Origin: Peptococcaceae bacterium
GTDB taxonomy: Bacteria; Bacillota; DSM-521; Neomoorellales; Neomoorellaceae
DNA length: 23,018 bases
Assembly (NCBI GenBank): GCA_003509545.1
Contig: DOLC01000045.1
Span: forward strand, 1-23,018
Direction of reading: 5' to 3'
The notes beneath the pieces are model-generated. The model was not told the origin of the DNA. It worked only from the letters and a program-made list of their open reading frames with translations, and ran no database searches. Shown here one piece after another: positions 1 to 7,972 of the stretch (within the stretch, counting starts at the first letter, position 1; each line of letters begins with the position of its first letter). Position numbers and translations under genes: made by a program.

Positions 1-2
1 AG

Positions 3-791
3 GCAGTTGACGCTGTAGTAATAGAAGCAGCTCGTGGTATTCCCCCGGACAAGTTTATTTCTTTCCCGGGCACCGACGAGGTTGGACTGGTTCTTGTGGC
101 CCGGGCGGCGCTGGAGGGAGAGGAGAAGAACATTTACGTTTCTTACGCTCCCGGCGCCGGTCCTGCGACCATTGCGGGGTACGAGGACGTACCGATTGGG
201 GAGAATCTTTCCGCCCACATAAAAGCTTTGGGCTGCCAAGAAGTGAAGGACCTCGGCGCGGCTGACCTTGCCCTGGTGGTCAACACGCCAAGGAACGGGA
301 TCACGGGCGAAGCAGCATATCAGGACGGAAAGGGAGACCCAGAAAGCATGGCGGCCTTGACGACGGAAATCGAGATGTTTCTTAACAAAGGTATTCCTGT
401 GGCCCTGGCAGATGTAGCATACTCCAACGGGGCCGACGACGCTCTCATGGAATTCCTTAAGGAGAAGGGTCTCCTCTTTAAGCTGAGCAGCTATGCGGGG
501 ATGAACACGGCGGGGAACACCATCGGTTACGCCCTCGCCCAGGGCCTCCTCCTGCCCGGGAAGGAAGGGGCAAAGAAAGTCCTCCTCACCCGGTACCTCG
601 ACGATTGGGGGTACCAGGCCAAAATCCGACAGGCGGTACGCCCCTTAAATCTCCGGGGAGAAAATCTGCAAGGGAAAATCACCACCGAACTGGCAGACTT
701 TGCCCGCAAACTGAATGGGGGGCCGGTTTCCCTTTCGGTGGACATCTTTTGGGATCAAATTTTCAATATAGGCATCAAAGTAGAGCCTTAA
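3..791 (+). CDS. DUF4127 family protein, C-terminal part (cut by window start)
   Basis: The frame is open from the first bases and ends at TAA 789-791, giving about 262 residues. The start lies outside the window; the first in-window ATG is not the true start. The C-terminal part has the pattern I associate with DUF4127: TPRNG after a run of beta-strand-like segments, DVAYSNGADDALM, SSYAGMNTAGNTIGYALAQ and RYLDDWGYQA. Family members are about 500 residues, so roughly half is missing. The biochemical role of DUF4127 is unknown to me; no signal or membrane segment is visible in the part present. The next gene, a DNA methylase, follows after 94 nt and has its own ribosome site, so they need not be one operon. 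Identification of the family is from memory of its motifs. Confidence 0.75.
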   Translation, partial: AVDAVVIEAARGIPPDKFISFPGTDEVGLVLVARAALEGEEKNIYVSYAPGAGPATIAGYEDVPIGENLSAHIKALGCQEVKDLGAADLALVVNTPRNGITGEAAYQDGKGDPESMAALTTEIEMFLNKGIPVALADVAYSNGADDALMEFLKEKGLLFKLSSYAGMNTAGNTIGYALAQGLLLPGKEGAKKVLLTRYLDDWGYQAKIRQAVRPLNLRGENLQGKITTELADFARKLNGGPVSLSVDIFWDQIFNIGIKVEP

Positions 792-885
792 CCTCGGTTC
801 TGGTTCACAGAATGCCCGGCGACAAGGTGAGTGTCGGCCCGGCAGGGTAGAGCTATACCATACCTGTATTCTTTGGAAGGATATA

Positions 886-1761
886 TTGCCGGAAGCCAAT
901 CCGGGGGGGTGGCAAAGGGTGTTAGAACAATTTTCATCTTTATTACCTCGGGCAGCCAAGCCCAAGCCCCCCGTTAAATGGGCAGGGGGCAAAGCCCAGC
1001 TTATACCTCAATTTGAGCCACTATTTCCTAAGAAGGAATATAACCTTTACATAGAGCCTTTCGTGGGGGGCGGGGCGGTATTTTTCCACCTGCTGCCCCG
1101 CCGGGCCATCCTTATCGATAGCAACGAGGAGCTTATTAACTTTTACCTGGTGGTGCGTGACCGCCTGGAGGAACTCCTAAGGGATCTCAGAAAGCATAAA
1201 AACACGCAGGAATATTATTACTCCGTACGGGCCTTAGATCCCCAGGAGCTTTCGCCCGTAGAGAGGGCTTCCCGGTTCCTTTATCTCAACAAGACAGCTT
1301 ATAACGGGCTGTGGAGGGTAAACAGCCAGGGAAAGCACAACGTGCCCTTTGGGAGATATAAAAACCCCAAGATTGTGGACGAGCCCAACCTCCGGTCGGT
1401 GGCCGGGGCTTTAAAACATGCCCAGGTGATCTGCGACGACTTTAGCCGCGTGCTGGAGTTTGCCCGGCCGGGTACCTTTGTGTACCTTGACCCGCCTTAT
1501 TACCCCTTATCCGATACGGCCAACTTTACGGGCTACACTTCGGACGCTTTCGGGCCTGAGGACCAGAAGAGATTGGCGGCCGTATTCCGGGAACTGGACA
1601 GAAGTGGCTGTTTGGTGATGCTGAGCAATTCGGATACGCCCTTCATACGGGAGCTGTACTCGGGATACGATATCCAGGTGGTCTACGCCAGGAGGGCCAT
1701 AAACTGCAGGCCCGACCGGAGAGGTCCGATAACAGAACTGGTGGTTAGAAATTACCGGTGA
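886..1761 (+). CDS. DNA adenine methylase, D12 class (Dam/DpnM-like)
   Basis: 291 residues starting at TTG 886, chosen because GGAAGG (875-880) sits 5 nt upstream. It transfers a methyl group from S-adenosylmethionine to N6 of adenine in duplex DNA. Motifs: PPVKWAGGKAQLI (residues 29-40), the D12-class N-terminus; IEPFVGGGAVFF (56-67), the AdoMet-binding motif I; and VYLDPPYYPL (199-208), containing the catalytic DPPY. NKTAYNGLWRVN (135-146) and the final ITELVVRNY also match Dam/DpnM proteins. Length is usual for the class. No restriction endonuclease is recognisable on either side, so it may be an orphan methylase used for regulation or phage defence rather than half of a restriction-modification system. 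The recognition sequence cannot be told from the protein; GATC is only the common case. Confidence 0.9.
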   Translation: MPEANPGGWQRVLEQFSSLLPRAAKPKPPVKWAGGKAQLIPQFEPLFPKKEYNLYIEPFVGGGAVFFHLLPRRAILIDSNEELINFYLVVRDRLEELLRDLRKHKNTQEYYYSVRALDPQELSPVERASRFLYLNKTAYNGLWRVNSQGKHNVPFGRYKNPKIVDEPNLRSVAGALKHAQVICDDFSRVLEFARPGTFVYLDPPYYPLSDTANFTGYTSDAFGPEDQKRLAAVFRELDRSGCLVMLSNSDTPFIRELYSGYDIQVVYARRAINCRPDRRGPITELVVRNYR

Positions 1762-1871
1762 AGACGCCTGCTCTCAGCCATTGTTCCCCTCGTCGACCTC
1801 CCCGATTTCTCCGGTACTCCGGTCAAGTTCCAATCCTTATTCGGCATGATCCCTTAACGGTTCTTGCTAAT

Positions 1872-1893
1872 ATTCTTTAGTTATTCTTTAGTT
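1872..1893 (+). promoter_or_regulatory. Perfect 11-bp tandem repeat, possible OmpR/PhoP-type operator
   Basis: ATTCTTTAGTT occurs twice head to tail (1872-1882, 1883-1893). An 11-bp period puts both copies on one face of the helix, the arrangement recognised by OmpR/PhoP-family regulators. The wreck of such a regulator and its kinase lies just downstream of the lipoprotein gene. The link is an inference. Confidence 0.4.
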
Positions 1894-1942
1894 GTCTGGT
1901 GATTTCTCGGCCGACCTCATTCTATAAACAATATCCTGCGTC

Positions 1943-1964
1943 GTTAACCCTTTCGTAACCCTTT
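1943..1964 (+). promoter_or_regulatory. Second 11-bp-period tandem repeat (TAACCCTTT x2)
   Basis: TAACCCTTT is at 1945-1953 and again at 1956-1964, each preceded by G or CG, so the period is 11 bp as in the pair 70 bp upstream but the sequence differs. It lies just upstream of AAGGAG (1971-1976). The TTAACC/GTAACC cores resemble PhoP direct-repeat boxes of Gram-positives; this is a resemblance only. Confidence 0.35.
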
Positions 1965-1984
1965 ACCCGAAAGGAGATGCTAGG

Positions 1985-2014
1985 ATGAATTTAGAATTTA
2001 AATTTAAGAATTAA
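1985..2014 (+). CDS. Possible nine-residue leader peptide
   Basis: ATG 1985 has AAGGAG (1971-1976) 8 nt upstream and encodes MNLEFKFKN, ending at TAA 2012-2014. The stop lies against the AAAGGAG ribosome site (2013-2019) of the lipoprotein gene. Such an arrangement allows translational coupling, but with only nine codons it could equally be the stub of a decayed gene or chance. Confidence 0.25.
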   Translation: MNLEFKFKN

Positions 2015-2027
2015 AGGAGTGGTTCGC

Positions 2028-3272
2028 GTGCACTGCTTGCAAAAGTGGCTGGCCTTAATCATGGGGGCGATCTTTTTCCTCGGCGGGTGTAGCCTTCCGA
2101 GCCCTTCAGCTGCCATCAGGCCACCTGAGGTAGCTGGACAGGTGGATGAAATGGCCAAAGCGGTGCAGGAGCTGCTGGCTCCCGGCCAAACCGTGGCCGA
2201 AGCCAGGCCGCTACAATCACCGGACGGCGAAGCCGAGGGGCACAAGGCTATTGCCGCAGAGGATCTGGACGGAGACGGTGAGCGGGAATTGGTGGTGGGT
2301 TACCGTGGCCCGGAGCAAGGGAGCGGCGTTTTTATCGCCCACCGCACCCCTCAAGGTTGGCAAAAGGTGTGGCATAAAGAAAATACCGGTCTTCCGGAAC
2401 TGGACGTTCTCGGGGTAGAGGATCTGACCGGCGACGGCCGGCCCGAGATCATCATAGGCTGGATTATCGGCGCTTCCGCAGGCAATCAATTGGAAGTGTT
2501 GACTTACACTAAGCCTGAAAAAGACGGTGACCCGTCTTACGCTGCCCTTTGGCAGACCGGTTATCACCGCCTGGAAGTCGGCGACTTCGACGGGGATAAC
2601 CGCCGGGAAATAGCCCTTTGGGCGAAGGATACCGGACCCGCTATGGCGGTAGAGGTCTATCGCTGGGCACCGGCCCTAGATTTCCCCGCCGGATTTTACG
2701 AGGCTGAAGACGTCTATCCGACCTACTTCCCGCGGGTAATAGAATACTACCAGAAACATCTTCAGGATATGCCCGACGCTGCTGTCCTGTGGTACTACCT
2801 GGCTTCCGCCCAGGTTAAGGCTGGCCGGCCGGAGGAAGCCCTGGCCTCCATAGAAAAGGGCACCGGCCTGAAGGGGGAATACCCGGGCACCGATCAGTGG
2901 GATCTGGTGAAGGGCCAGGCTTTCCTCGCCCTGGGGCGCTACGAGGAGGCGCTGGCCACCTTCGCCCGGATCACCGCCCGGGACGACTCTCAAGGTCCGG
3001 CTTCGGTACCTCCGGAGGTTCCGGAAAAGCTTTTCGGACCCCCTTATAGCGTTTCCCCGTTCCTGCTGGCGCAGGCCTACTACAGCAGCGGGCTGGCCTG
3101 GGAGGGATTGCAACAATATGACCGGGCCAGGGAGGCCTATGCCCGCGCCGTGGAACTACGGAGTGATTGGATCCTCCCGGCTCGGGCCCTGCAGCGCCTC
3201 AAGGCCCGGCCGGACGTGGATAAAGTTACTGTTTTAAAACCGAAGGAACGAGAGGGGGCCTCAAGGGGATAG
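2028..3272 (+). CDS. Lipoprotein with FG-GAP/VCBS-like and TPR repeats
   Basis: 414 residues from GTG 2028. This start is preferred over GTG 2019 because AAAGGAG (2013-2019) would overlap the earlier one and is 8 nt from this one. Residues 1-20 are a signal peptide ending in a lipobox FLGGC, so Cys21 should be lipidated and the protein anchored outside the membrane. Three acidic Ca-binding-like loops follow: DLDGDGERE (79-87), DLTGDGRPE (132-140) and DFDGDNRRE (186-194), typical of FG-GAP/VCBS blades. From about residue 230 come TPR-like helices (LASAQVKAGRPEEALASI, GQAFLALGRYEEALATFARI, QQYDRAREAYARAVEL). The mix suggests an extracytoplasmic binding or scaffold protein; no enzyme motif is seen. 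It sits directly upstream of a broken two-component pair and may once have been its target or sensor partner. Confidence 0.75.
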   Translation: MHCLQKWLALIMGAIFFLGGCSLPSPSAAIRPPEVAGQVDEMAKAVQELLAPGQTVAEARPLQSPDGEAEGHKAIAAEDLDGDGERELVVGYRGPEQGSGVFIAHRTPQGWQKVWHKENTGLPELDVLGVEDLTGDGRPEIIIGWIIGASAGNQLEVLTYTKPEKDGDPSYAALWQTGYHRLEVGDFDGDNRREIALWAKDTGPAMAVEVYRWAPALDFPAGFYEAEDVYPTYFPRVIEYYQKHLQDMPDAAVLWYYLASAQVKAGRPEEALASIEKGTGLKGEYPGTDQWDLVKGQAFLALGRYEEALATFARITARDDSQGPASVPPEVPEKLFGPPYSVSPFLLAQAYYSSGLAWEGLQQYDRAREAYARAVELRSDWILPARALQRLKARPDVDKVTVLKPKEREGASRG

Positions 3273-3276
3273 AGCA

Positions 3277-3558
3277 ATGGGCCCAAGAGCAAAGGAAGTG
3301 GTCCTCAAGGAGCTAAAAAAGGTGCGGGTAACGGGCAGATAAAGGCCAGGGCCCGCCGGTCAGAAGGGGCTAACCATAGACCGAGAGCTGATCGTAATCA
3401 TCGAAGATGAGGGCCCGGATTACTGCGGCGATCCCAAGACGGTAGATGTGCACATCCGCCGCCTGAGGGAGAAATTGGAGGATAACCCCGCCCGGCCCGT
3501 CTACCTGCAAACGGCCTGGGGGGGTAGGTTACTGCTTAAACCCCGGCCAGGAAGATAA
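3277..3558 (+). pseudogene. OmpR/PhoB-family response regulator remnant (DNA-binding end only)
   Basis: One frame (position 1 modulo 3) reads through 3277-3558 with an internal TAA at 3340-3342. From about 3367 it gives a clear winged-helix C-terminus: DYCGDPKTVDVHIRRLREKL, then EDNPARPVYLQTAWGGRLLLKPR, closely like the end of PhoP/PhoB regulators (TVDVHIRRLREKL, YI.TV.G.GY.F). The ~120-residue receiver domain with its phospho-accepting Asp is absent, and the first third of the DNA-binding domain is unrecognisable. About 280 bp survive of an expected ~690. The broken sensor kinase follows 40 nt later, so this was one two-component operon. Not functional as a regulator. Confidence 0.8.
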
Positions 3559-3598
3559 GGACAGCCGCACGGGAAGCTAATATGGGGAGGCCAGTAAG

Positions 3599-5004
3599 AT
3601 GTTTTCCGGCATCCGCGGCCGCATTGTCGCCGCTTACCTCCTTATCACCGGGCTTCTCTTTCTCCTGGGCGGCGGTATGCTAATGGCAGGCCTTAACGCC
3701 TACTATATTTCCGGCATCGAATCTATATTGACCAGACAGGCGGAATGGAACGCTAATTTTTTCATGATTACTGGAGCCGGCCGGATCGGGTAGTCGATCT
3801 CGCCCTGGCAGCTTCGCAACTAGTTTCCAGCTTTGCCCAGGGAACCCAGGCCCGCGTACAGATAGTGGATTTGGAGGGCCGGATGTTGGCTGACTCTCAC
3901 GATCCCCTGCTGCAGGAAGAGGGGCGTCGGGCCCCTGAAGTGCAGGCCGCCCTCCGGGGCGAGCCGGGGACCTACCGGGGGGCCAATCCGGCCACCGGTG
4001 AAGCTATTTTGGCCGTGGCCCGGCCCTTGCGCCAGGGGGGAGTGGTCAGCGGCGCCCTCCGCATCAGCTCCAGCCTCATGGTGGTAAGGAGGGTGATCAG
4101 GAACGTCACTCTGATCTGGCTGCTGGTAACCGCTGCCTGCCCTTACCTTTTTGGCTGCCGTCGGTTCTTTCCTGGCGGGGACCGTGGTACGGCCGCTTAG
4201 CGAAATCACTTTAGCGGCTGAGCGCATTGCCCGTGGCAACTTGAACGTTACCGTCGCTCGTCACTTTAACGACGAGATCGGTCGCCTGGCCGATACTCTA
4301 AATCACATGACTCAGGAATTGCAGCGGCTGGACAGGCTAAAAAGCGAATTCATTAGCTCCATCTCCTACGAACTGCGTACTCCTTTAACTTCCATTAAGG
4401 GCTTTGTAATCACCCTGCTGGGGGACTTCCGGTAGAAGAACAGGAACTACGGCGCGGGCTGGAAATCATCAACCGCGAAACCGACCGTCTGACAGGCCTG
4501 GTGGAGGAGTTGCTTGATTTTAGCCGCCTGGCCGCGGGGCAGCTTACTTTGCGCTTGTCGCCCGTGGACCTAGCCGGGCTGGTGCAGGACACTGCCGAAC
4601 AAATGCGCCCGCGGGCGGTGCGGCAGGGAATAAATCTGCAGAACACCATAAAAGCTCCCTTTCCTCCGGTGGAAGCCGACGTCGACCGCCTGAAACAAGT
4701 CCTGGTGAATCTGGTGGACAACGCCCTGAAATTCACTCTGGCAGGGGGAAGAATCATCGTGGCTCTGGAACGGCTGGGCCAGAACCTGGCTCTAAAGGTT
4801 TGCGACACCGGCGTGGGCATAGATCCTCAGGAACTACCCCTGGTTACCCAGCGTTTCTATCGCGGCCGCCAGGCCCCCTCCAGCGGGAGCGGCCTGGGAT
4901 TGGCCCTCTGGGAGGAGATCATAGGTCTTCACGGAGGGCGCCTCGAGATTGCCAGTCAGCCGGGGCAAGGCACCACCGTTACAATTCTCCTGCCTGTTCG
5001 TTGA
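3599..5004 (+). pseudogene. PhoR-type sensor histidine kinase, broken (three frame changes, His to Tyr)
   Basis: Starts at ATG 3599 with GGGAGG (3585-3590). Reading frames must be joined: 3599-~3762 (first membrane segment AAYLLITGLLFLLGGGMLM); then frame +1 from the six-T run at 3757-3762 (HDYWSRPDRVVDLALAA, extracytoplasmic PAS-like domain, second membrane segment); a change near 4130-4142 into the HAMP region (VVRPLSEITLAAERIARGN) and dimerisation helix; and a change at the G run 4420-4424 into the ATPase domain. That last part is intact: LVNLVDNALKF (N box), DTGVGID (G1), RFYRG (F) and GSGLGLALWEEI (G2). The H box reads ISYELRTPLTS, with Tyr (TAC 4367-4369) where the phosphorylated His is expected. 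Joined length, about 465 codons, is normal. Together with the truncated regulator this marks a dead signalling pair. Confidence 0.85.
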
Positions 5005-5061
5005 ATTTATCTTTATCTTAGCGGACATCGAGTATGTGCTAAAGCTCGGGCCTTAAACGTA

Positions 5062-6681
5062 TTAAGGGTGCCGTTCCCTGATGGGCTCACCGCTAAGGGC
5101 GTCGATGAAACGTATGGTCCCTTGGGGAAAGTAAGGACGGTAGAACAAGGCGATGTCGTTATCCTCCCCTTCTGGGATTTGGTCCCATTCGAGGCGGATA
5201 TCGAGCTCTTGCGCGACACGGGCGATGGCCGCTTCCCGGGTGATTCGGGGCGTTTTGGGAGTTGCCAGAAAGATGGAGGGGTGCGTCTCGGTACTCATGT
5301 AGGCGACGATACGACCATCGGTGCGGCGCAAGGTGACGAAACAAGAGAATAGATAAAGGGGAATGCCGTCGATAAAAGCTTCAAACCGAAATATTTGATT
5401 TGGGCTCTCGCCTGAAGCTTCTGCGAGGCCTTCTTCTTGTATCGGAGGAGAATCGAGGATTTCGTCATCGACCAAGAACAAATAACGGTGGGCCTCGGGG
5501 AAGACGCGCTGGATGAAAGCGATAGCCTTAGCTTTAAGCACGGCAGGGGGCAAGCACTTCGGCGCGGAGATGACGCGCTGGGTTTCGTTATCATGGCAAA
5601 AGCGAACGAAGCCCAAGAGGCGCCCCGAAGCTTGGCAGATGGTCATCTTGGCGACGCGAAAATTAAAAAGGGCCTCAAACAATTGAGCAAAGGTTTTGGC
5701 TTGGGGAGATGAGGGGGATTCAGGCGGAAACCCGGGTCGCAACAAGACGTCGGCTGTAGGCCACAGGTCAGGAGAGATAAAATTGGCGTATGTTTCTTCA
5801 AGCCACACCACCTGCCGCTCACCCTCCCAATCCATGTCGCGCCGCGGATAGCGGCTAAGGTCCCCGCTAACGTGCTCAAGGAACGCCTCGAGAGCTTCTT
5901 GGCCGAGGACGACAGGATCGGACGAGGCCTCCAAGGGAAGGAGCTTTGGCTTTTTGTCCGAGGAAACATGCACGTTGTAAGCTGGGCCGGGGACGTCCCC
6001 ATCCGCGGGGAGCGACCCAAGGCCTTCGATCCAGTAGACTAGCCGGGTTTCGCCGAGGCCATCTTGCGGAAGAAGATAAATCTTTGGATCGAGGTGGGCG
6101 AGCATCAAGGTGGCGTTAAGGGCGCGCTTCGCCTCCTGTAGGACCTCCTCGCGTGAACGGAGTTGTGCAGGCGGCGACGGCAGCCGAACGCGTTTTCCTT
6201 TGAAGCGGAAGGCCTTGATGCGACCGCGGGTGTCAACGTCGATGTGTAGGCCGGTGTCCGGCAGCGGCCGTCCGGCCACCGTCTGCGACCACGCAAAACG
6301 GGTAAAGCCCTTGAAGTCCTCGACGTGAAGTTGCGGGAAATCCGTTTGGAAACCCGGCACGTGGGTCATCAAAAAGGCTTCGGCGACCTGTCTTCGTTGG
6401 TCGAGGGAAACGGCCTCTCGGGGTTGGCCGCCCTTAAAGACCGGCGGCTCTTCACATTCAAATCTTTCCAATTCCAGGAGGCGTCCTTCAGGCATGGCCA
6501 GGATGACAACAACCATGCCTTGGTCGGGATCCTTCGTATCCCGCCACCATAGATGGGCCTCCTTATGTGTCGCGCGGTCGACCAGGTCTTCCAATACGGT
6601 GTCATAGTGAGGGGGAATGGCAACCAGGGTATGAGCTATGGCCTTGGCTTGCTCCAAGAGGTCCCTTGATGCTTGATGCAT
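5062..6681 (-). CDS. YcdB/YcdC domain (DUF4901-like) protein
   Basis: 539 residues on the minus strand, starting at ATG 6681-6679; AAAGGAGG lies about 6 nt upstream, so the start is firm. The protein has repeated units that resemble PepSY-type folds: AEAFLMTHVPGFQTDF (about 100-115) leading to FAWSQTVAGRPLPDTGLHID, then a second unit near the C-terminus (AKAIAFIQRVFPEAHRYLFL, FRFEAFIDGIPLYLFSCFV, GRIVAYMS). This matches the YcdB/YcdC domain of Bacillus and relatives, whose function is not established. There is no signal peptide or membrane helix, so a cytoplasmic location is likely, unlike many family members. It converges with the kinase pseudogene, leaving 57 nt between them, and has its own promoter and palindrome upstream. 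Confidence 0.7.
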   Translation of the reverse strand: MHQASRDLLEQAKAIAHTLVAIPPHYDTVLEDLVDRATHKEAHLWWRDTKDPDQGMVVVILAMPEGRLLELERFECEEPPVFKGGQPREAVSLDQRRQVAEAFLMTHVPGFQTDFPQLHVEDFKGFTRFAWSQTVAGRPLPDTGLHIDVDTRGRIKAFRFKGKRVRLPSPPAQLRSREEVLQEAKRALNATLMLAHLDPKIYLLPQDGLGETRLVYWIEGLGSLPADGDVPGPAYNVHVSSDKKPKLLPLEASSDPVVLGQEALEAFLEHVSGDLSRYPRRDMDWEGERQVVWLEETYANFISPDLWPTADVLLRPGFPPESPSSPQAKTFAQLFEALFNFRVAKMTICQASGRLLGFVRFCHDNETQRVISAPKCLPPAVLKAKAIAFIQRVFPEAHRYLFLVDDEILDSPPIQEEGLAEASGESPNQIFRFEAFIDGIPLYLFSCFVTLRRTDGRIVAYMSTETHPSIFLATPKTPRITREAAIARVAQELDIRLEWDQIPEGEDNDIALFYRPYFPQGTIRFIDALSGEPIRERHP

Positions 6682-6727
6682 GACTCGCCTCCTTTACAAC
6701 TTTAACCCTTCCCTAGCCTGCCCTGTC

Positions 6728-6748
6728 CCATACTTAATTTTAGTATGG
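6728..6748. promoter_or_regulatory. Operator-like inverted repeat over the -10 element
   Basis: CCATACT (6728-6734) and AGTATGG (6742-6748) are perfect 7-bp arms around a 7-nt AT-only centre. The -10 element of the minus-strand promoter occupies the centre, so a dimeric repressor bound here would block transcription. The binding protein is unknown. Confidence 0.45.
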
Positions 6749-6765
6749 AATAATTGAGTTTTGAA
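6737..6765 (-). promoter_or_regulatory. Promoter for the YcdB-like gene
   Basis: Read on the minus strand: TTCAAA (-35, plus positions 6765-6760), 17-nt spacer, TAAAAT (-10, plus positions 6742-6737). The -10 has five of six consensus bases. The gene start lies about 56 nt downstream. The -10 falls inside the palindrome at 6728-6748. Confidence 0.5.
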
Positions 6766-6917
6766 GGTAACAAGCTAGGATTTTTATATCATTCGTTATT
6801 ATCATAGTGGTGTTCCTTCTTCAGCTGGGAAAAGGCACTTCTAGTGAAGAAGTGGACGTTTTCCAGCAACGGATGTCACAAACTCCTGAGTAGCGGTGTT
6901 ATATTTATGGAATAAAG

Positions 6918-7052
6918 TTGCGGGGGGAAAGGGCCATCGAGCTTTTTGAATTTGAAGGGCTGTTTCAGACTTATTATTCCGGGGTGTATAGGTGGCTGTA
7001 TTACCTTCTGGGAGAGCGAACGGCCGCCGAGGACCTCGCGGAGGTCAAATAG
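6918..7052 (+). pseudogene. ECF sigma factor remnant (region 2 N-terminus)
   Basis: From TTG 6918 the frame reads 44 codons to TAG 7050-7052. It contains ELFEFEGLFQTYYSGVYRW followed by LYYLLGERTAAEDLAE, the start of sigma-70 region 2 of extracytoplasmic-function sigma factors (FE.LY..YY..VYR.LYY.LGD...AEDL.QEVF). The reading breaks exactly at the conserved AEDL.QEVF motif; regions 2.3 to 4 are gone. The stop shares its last base with the GTG start of the ABC transporter gene (TAGTG), so the 3' part has been lost by a deletion or rearrangement that put the transporter in its place. The remnant's translation would still feed ribosomes into the next gene. Confidence 0.7.
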
Positions 7053-7972
7053 TGGCTATCGTCGAAACCAGGAATCTGACGAAAATCTACGGTAGACAAA
7101 TAGCCTGCCGGGAGATCTGCCTCTCCGTAGAGGAGGGGCAGATTTTCGGCCTTTTAGGGCCCAACGGCGCAGGTAAGACCACGCTGGTCAAAATGTTAGT
7201 GGGCCTGGTTTACCCTACGCAGGGAGAAGCCCTGGTGGCCGGACGCAGGCCGTGGGATAGCCGGGGACGCCGGGAGATTGGTTTTCTACCGGAAAACTTC
7301 CGCCTTCATGAGTGGCTTAAGGGCGAGGAGCTTTTGGTCTTCCACGGTCGCCTTGCGGGACTTAAAGAGAAGGAAGCCCGGCGCCGGGCCCGGCAGGTTT
7401 TGGAACTCGTGGGGTTAGACAAAGACGGGGGAAAAATGGTAGCCCATTACAGCAAGGGCATGCAGCAGCGTTTGGGTCTGGCGGCTGCCCTGGTAGGTAA
7501 CCCCCGGGTAATCTTCCTAGATGAGCCCACCTCGGCCCTGGACCCCCTGGGCCGGCGCCAGGTACGGGAACTCCTTGGGGCCCTAAAACAGGAGGGTAAG
7601 ACCATCTTTCTAAACAGCCATCTCCTAAGCGAAGTCGAACAGGTGTGCGACCGGGTAGCTATTATCCACCAGGGGAGGGTGCTGGCGCAGGGAAGCCTTA
7701 AGGAGCTTATCATGGGGCCCACGGAGGTTAAGGCCAGGGTCGGCGGCTTAAAACCGGAACTGGAGGAAAACTTACGTCGCCGCTACCCCTCCTTAAGGGC
7801 AGAAGGCAGCCATCTTACTGTGGCCCTAAACAGTAAGGAGGAAATACCCCATCTGGTAGCGTACCTGGTGGCGGAGGGCCTGCGCATATATGAGATAACG
7901 CCCCGGCAAAACTCCCTGGAGGAAGTCTTTGTCAAGCTAGTGGGGGAAGGGGAAAAGCTGGAATGTGGTTAA
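7052..7972 (+). CDS. ABC transporter ATP-binding protein (ABC-2 exporter type)
   Basis: 306 residues from GTG 7052, which has GGAGGT 6 nt upstream. The frame is open further upstream, but that part is sigma-factor sequence read out of frame. Motifs: Walker A GPNGAGKTT (36-44), signature YSKGMQQRLGLA (about 133-144, SKGMQ in place of LSGGQ as usual for this subfamily), Walker B VIFLDEPTSALD (153-164) and switch His in LNSHLLSEVEQ (His190). The C-terminal ~70 residues match the accessory domain of CcmA/NosF-like ATPases. It powers the permease encoded next, whose ATG overlaps this gene's end by 10 nt (7963-7972), a tightly coupled pair. The substrate is not indicated. Confidence 0.92.
   Translation: MAIVETRNLTKIYGRQIACREICLSVEEGQIFGLLGPNGAGKTTLVKMLVGLVYPTQGEALVAGRRPWDSRGRREIGFLPENFRLHEWLKGEELLVFHGRLAGLKEKEARRRARQVLELVGLDKDGGKMVAHYSKGMQQRLGLAAALVGNPRVIFLDEPTSALDPLGRRQVRELLGALKQEGKTIFLNSHLLSEVEQVCDRVAIIHQGRVLAQGSLKELIMGPTEVKARVGGLKPELEENLRRRYPSLRAEGSHLTVALNSKEEIPHLVAYLVAEGLRIYEITPRQNSLEEVFVKLVGEGEKLECG

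Larger units (their letters stand above)
1762..2027 (+). other. Intergenic region before the lipoprotein gene
   Basis: No gene above a few codons. It holds two pairs of 11-bp tandem repeats (1872-1893 and 1943-1964, listed separately) and a possible nine-codon leader (1985-2014). No terminator with a T-run is evident after the methylase gene. Confidence 0.5.

Noticed and set aside
645..992. Minus-strand reading frames over the DUF4127 and methylase genes and elsewhere
   Set aside because: They mirror GC-rich coding sequence of well-supported genes and show no family motifs or ribosome sites.
3599..5004. Programmed frameshifting in the kinase gene
   Set aside because: Three changes, no slippery-site plus pseudoknot arrangement, and loss of the catalytic His point to decay.
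5051..5067. CCTTAA-ACGTA-TTAAGG as a bidirectional terminator between the converging genes
   Set aside because: Stem is short and AT-rich and has no T-run on either strand.
6992..7051. Longer ABC ATPase starting at 6992
   Set aside because: That stretch is ECF sigma sequence in another frame; GGAGGT precedes GTG 7052.
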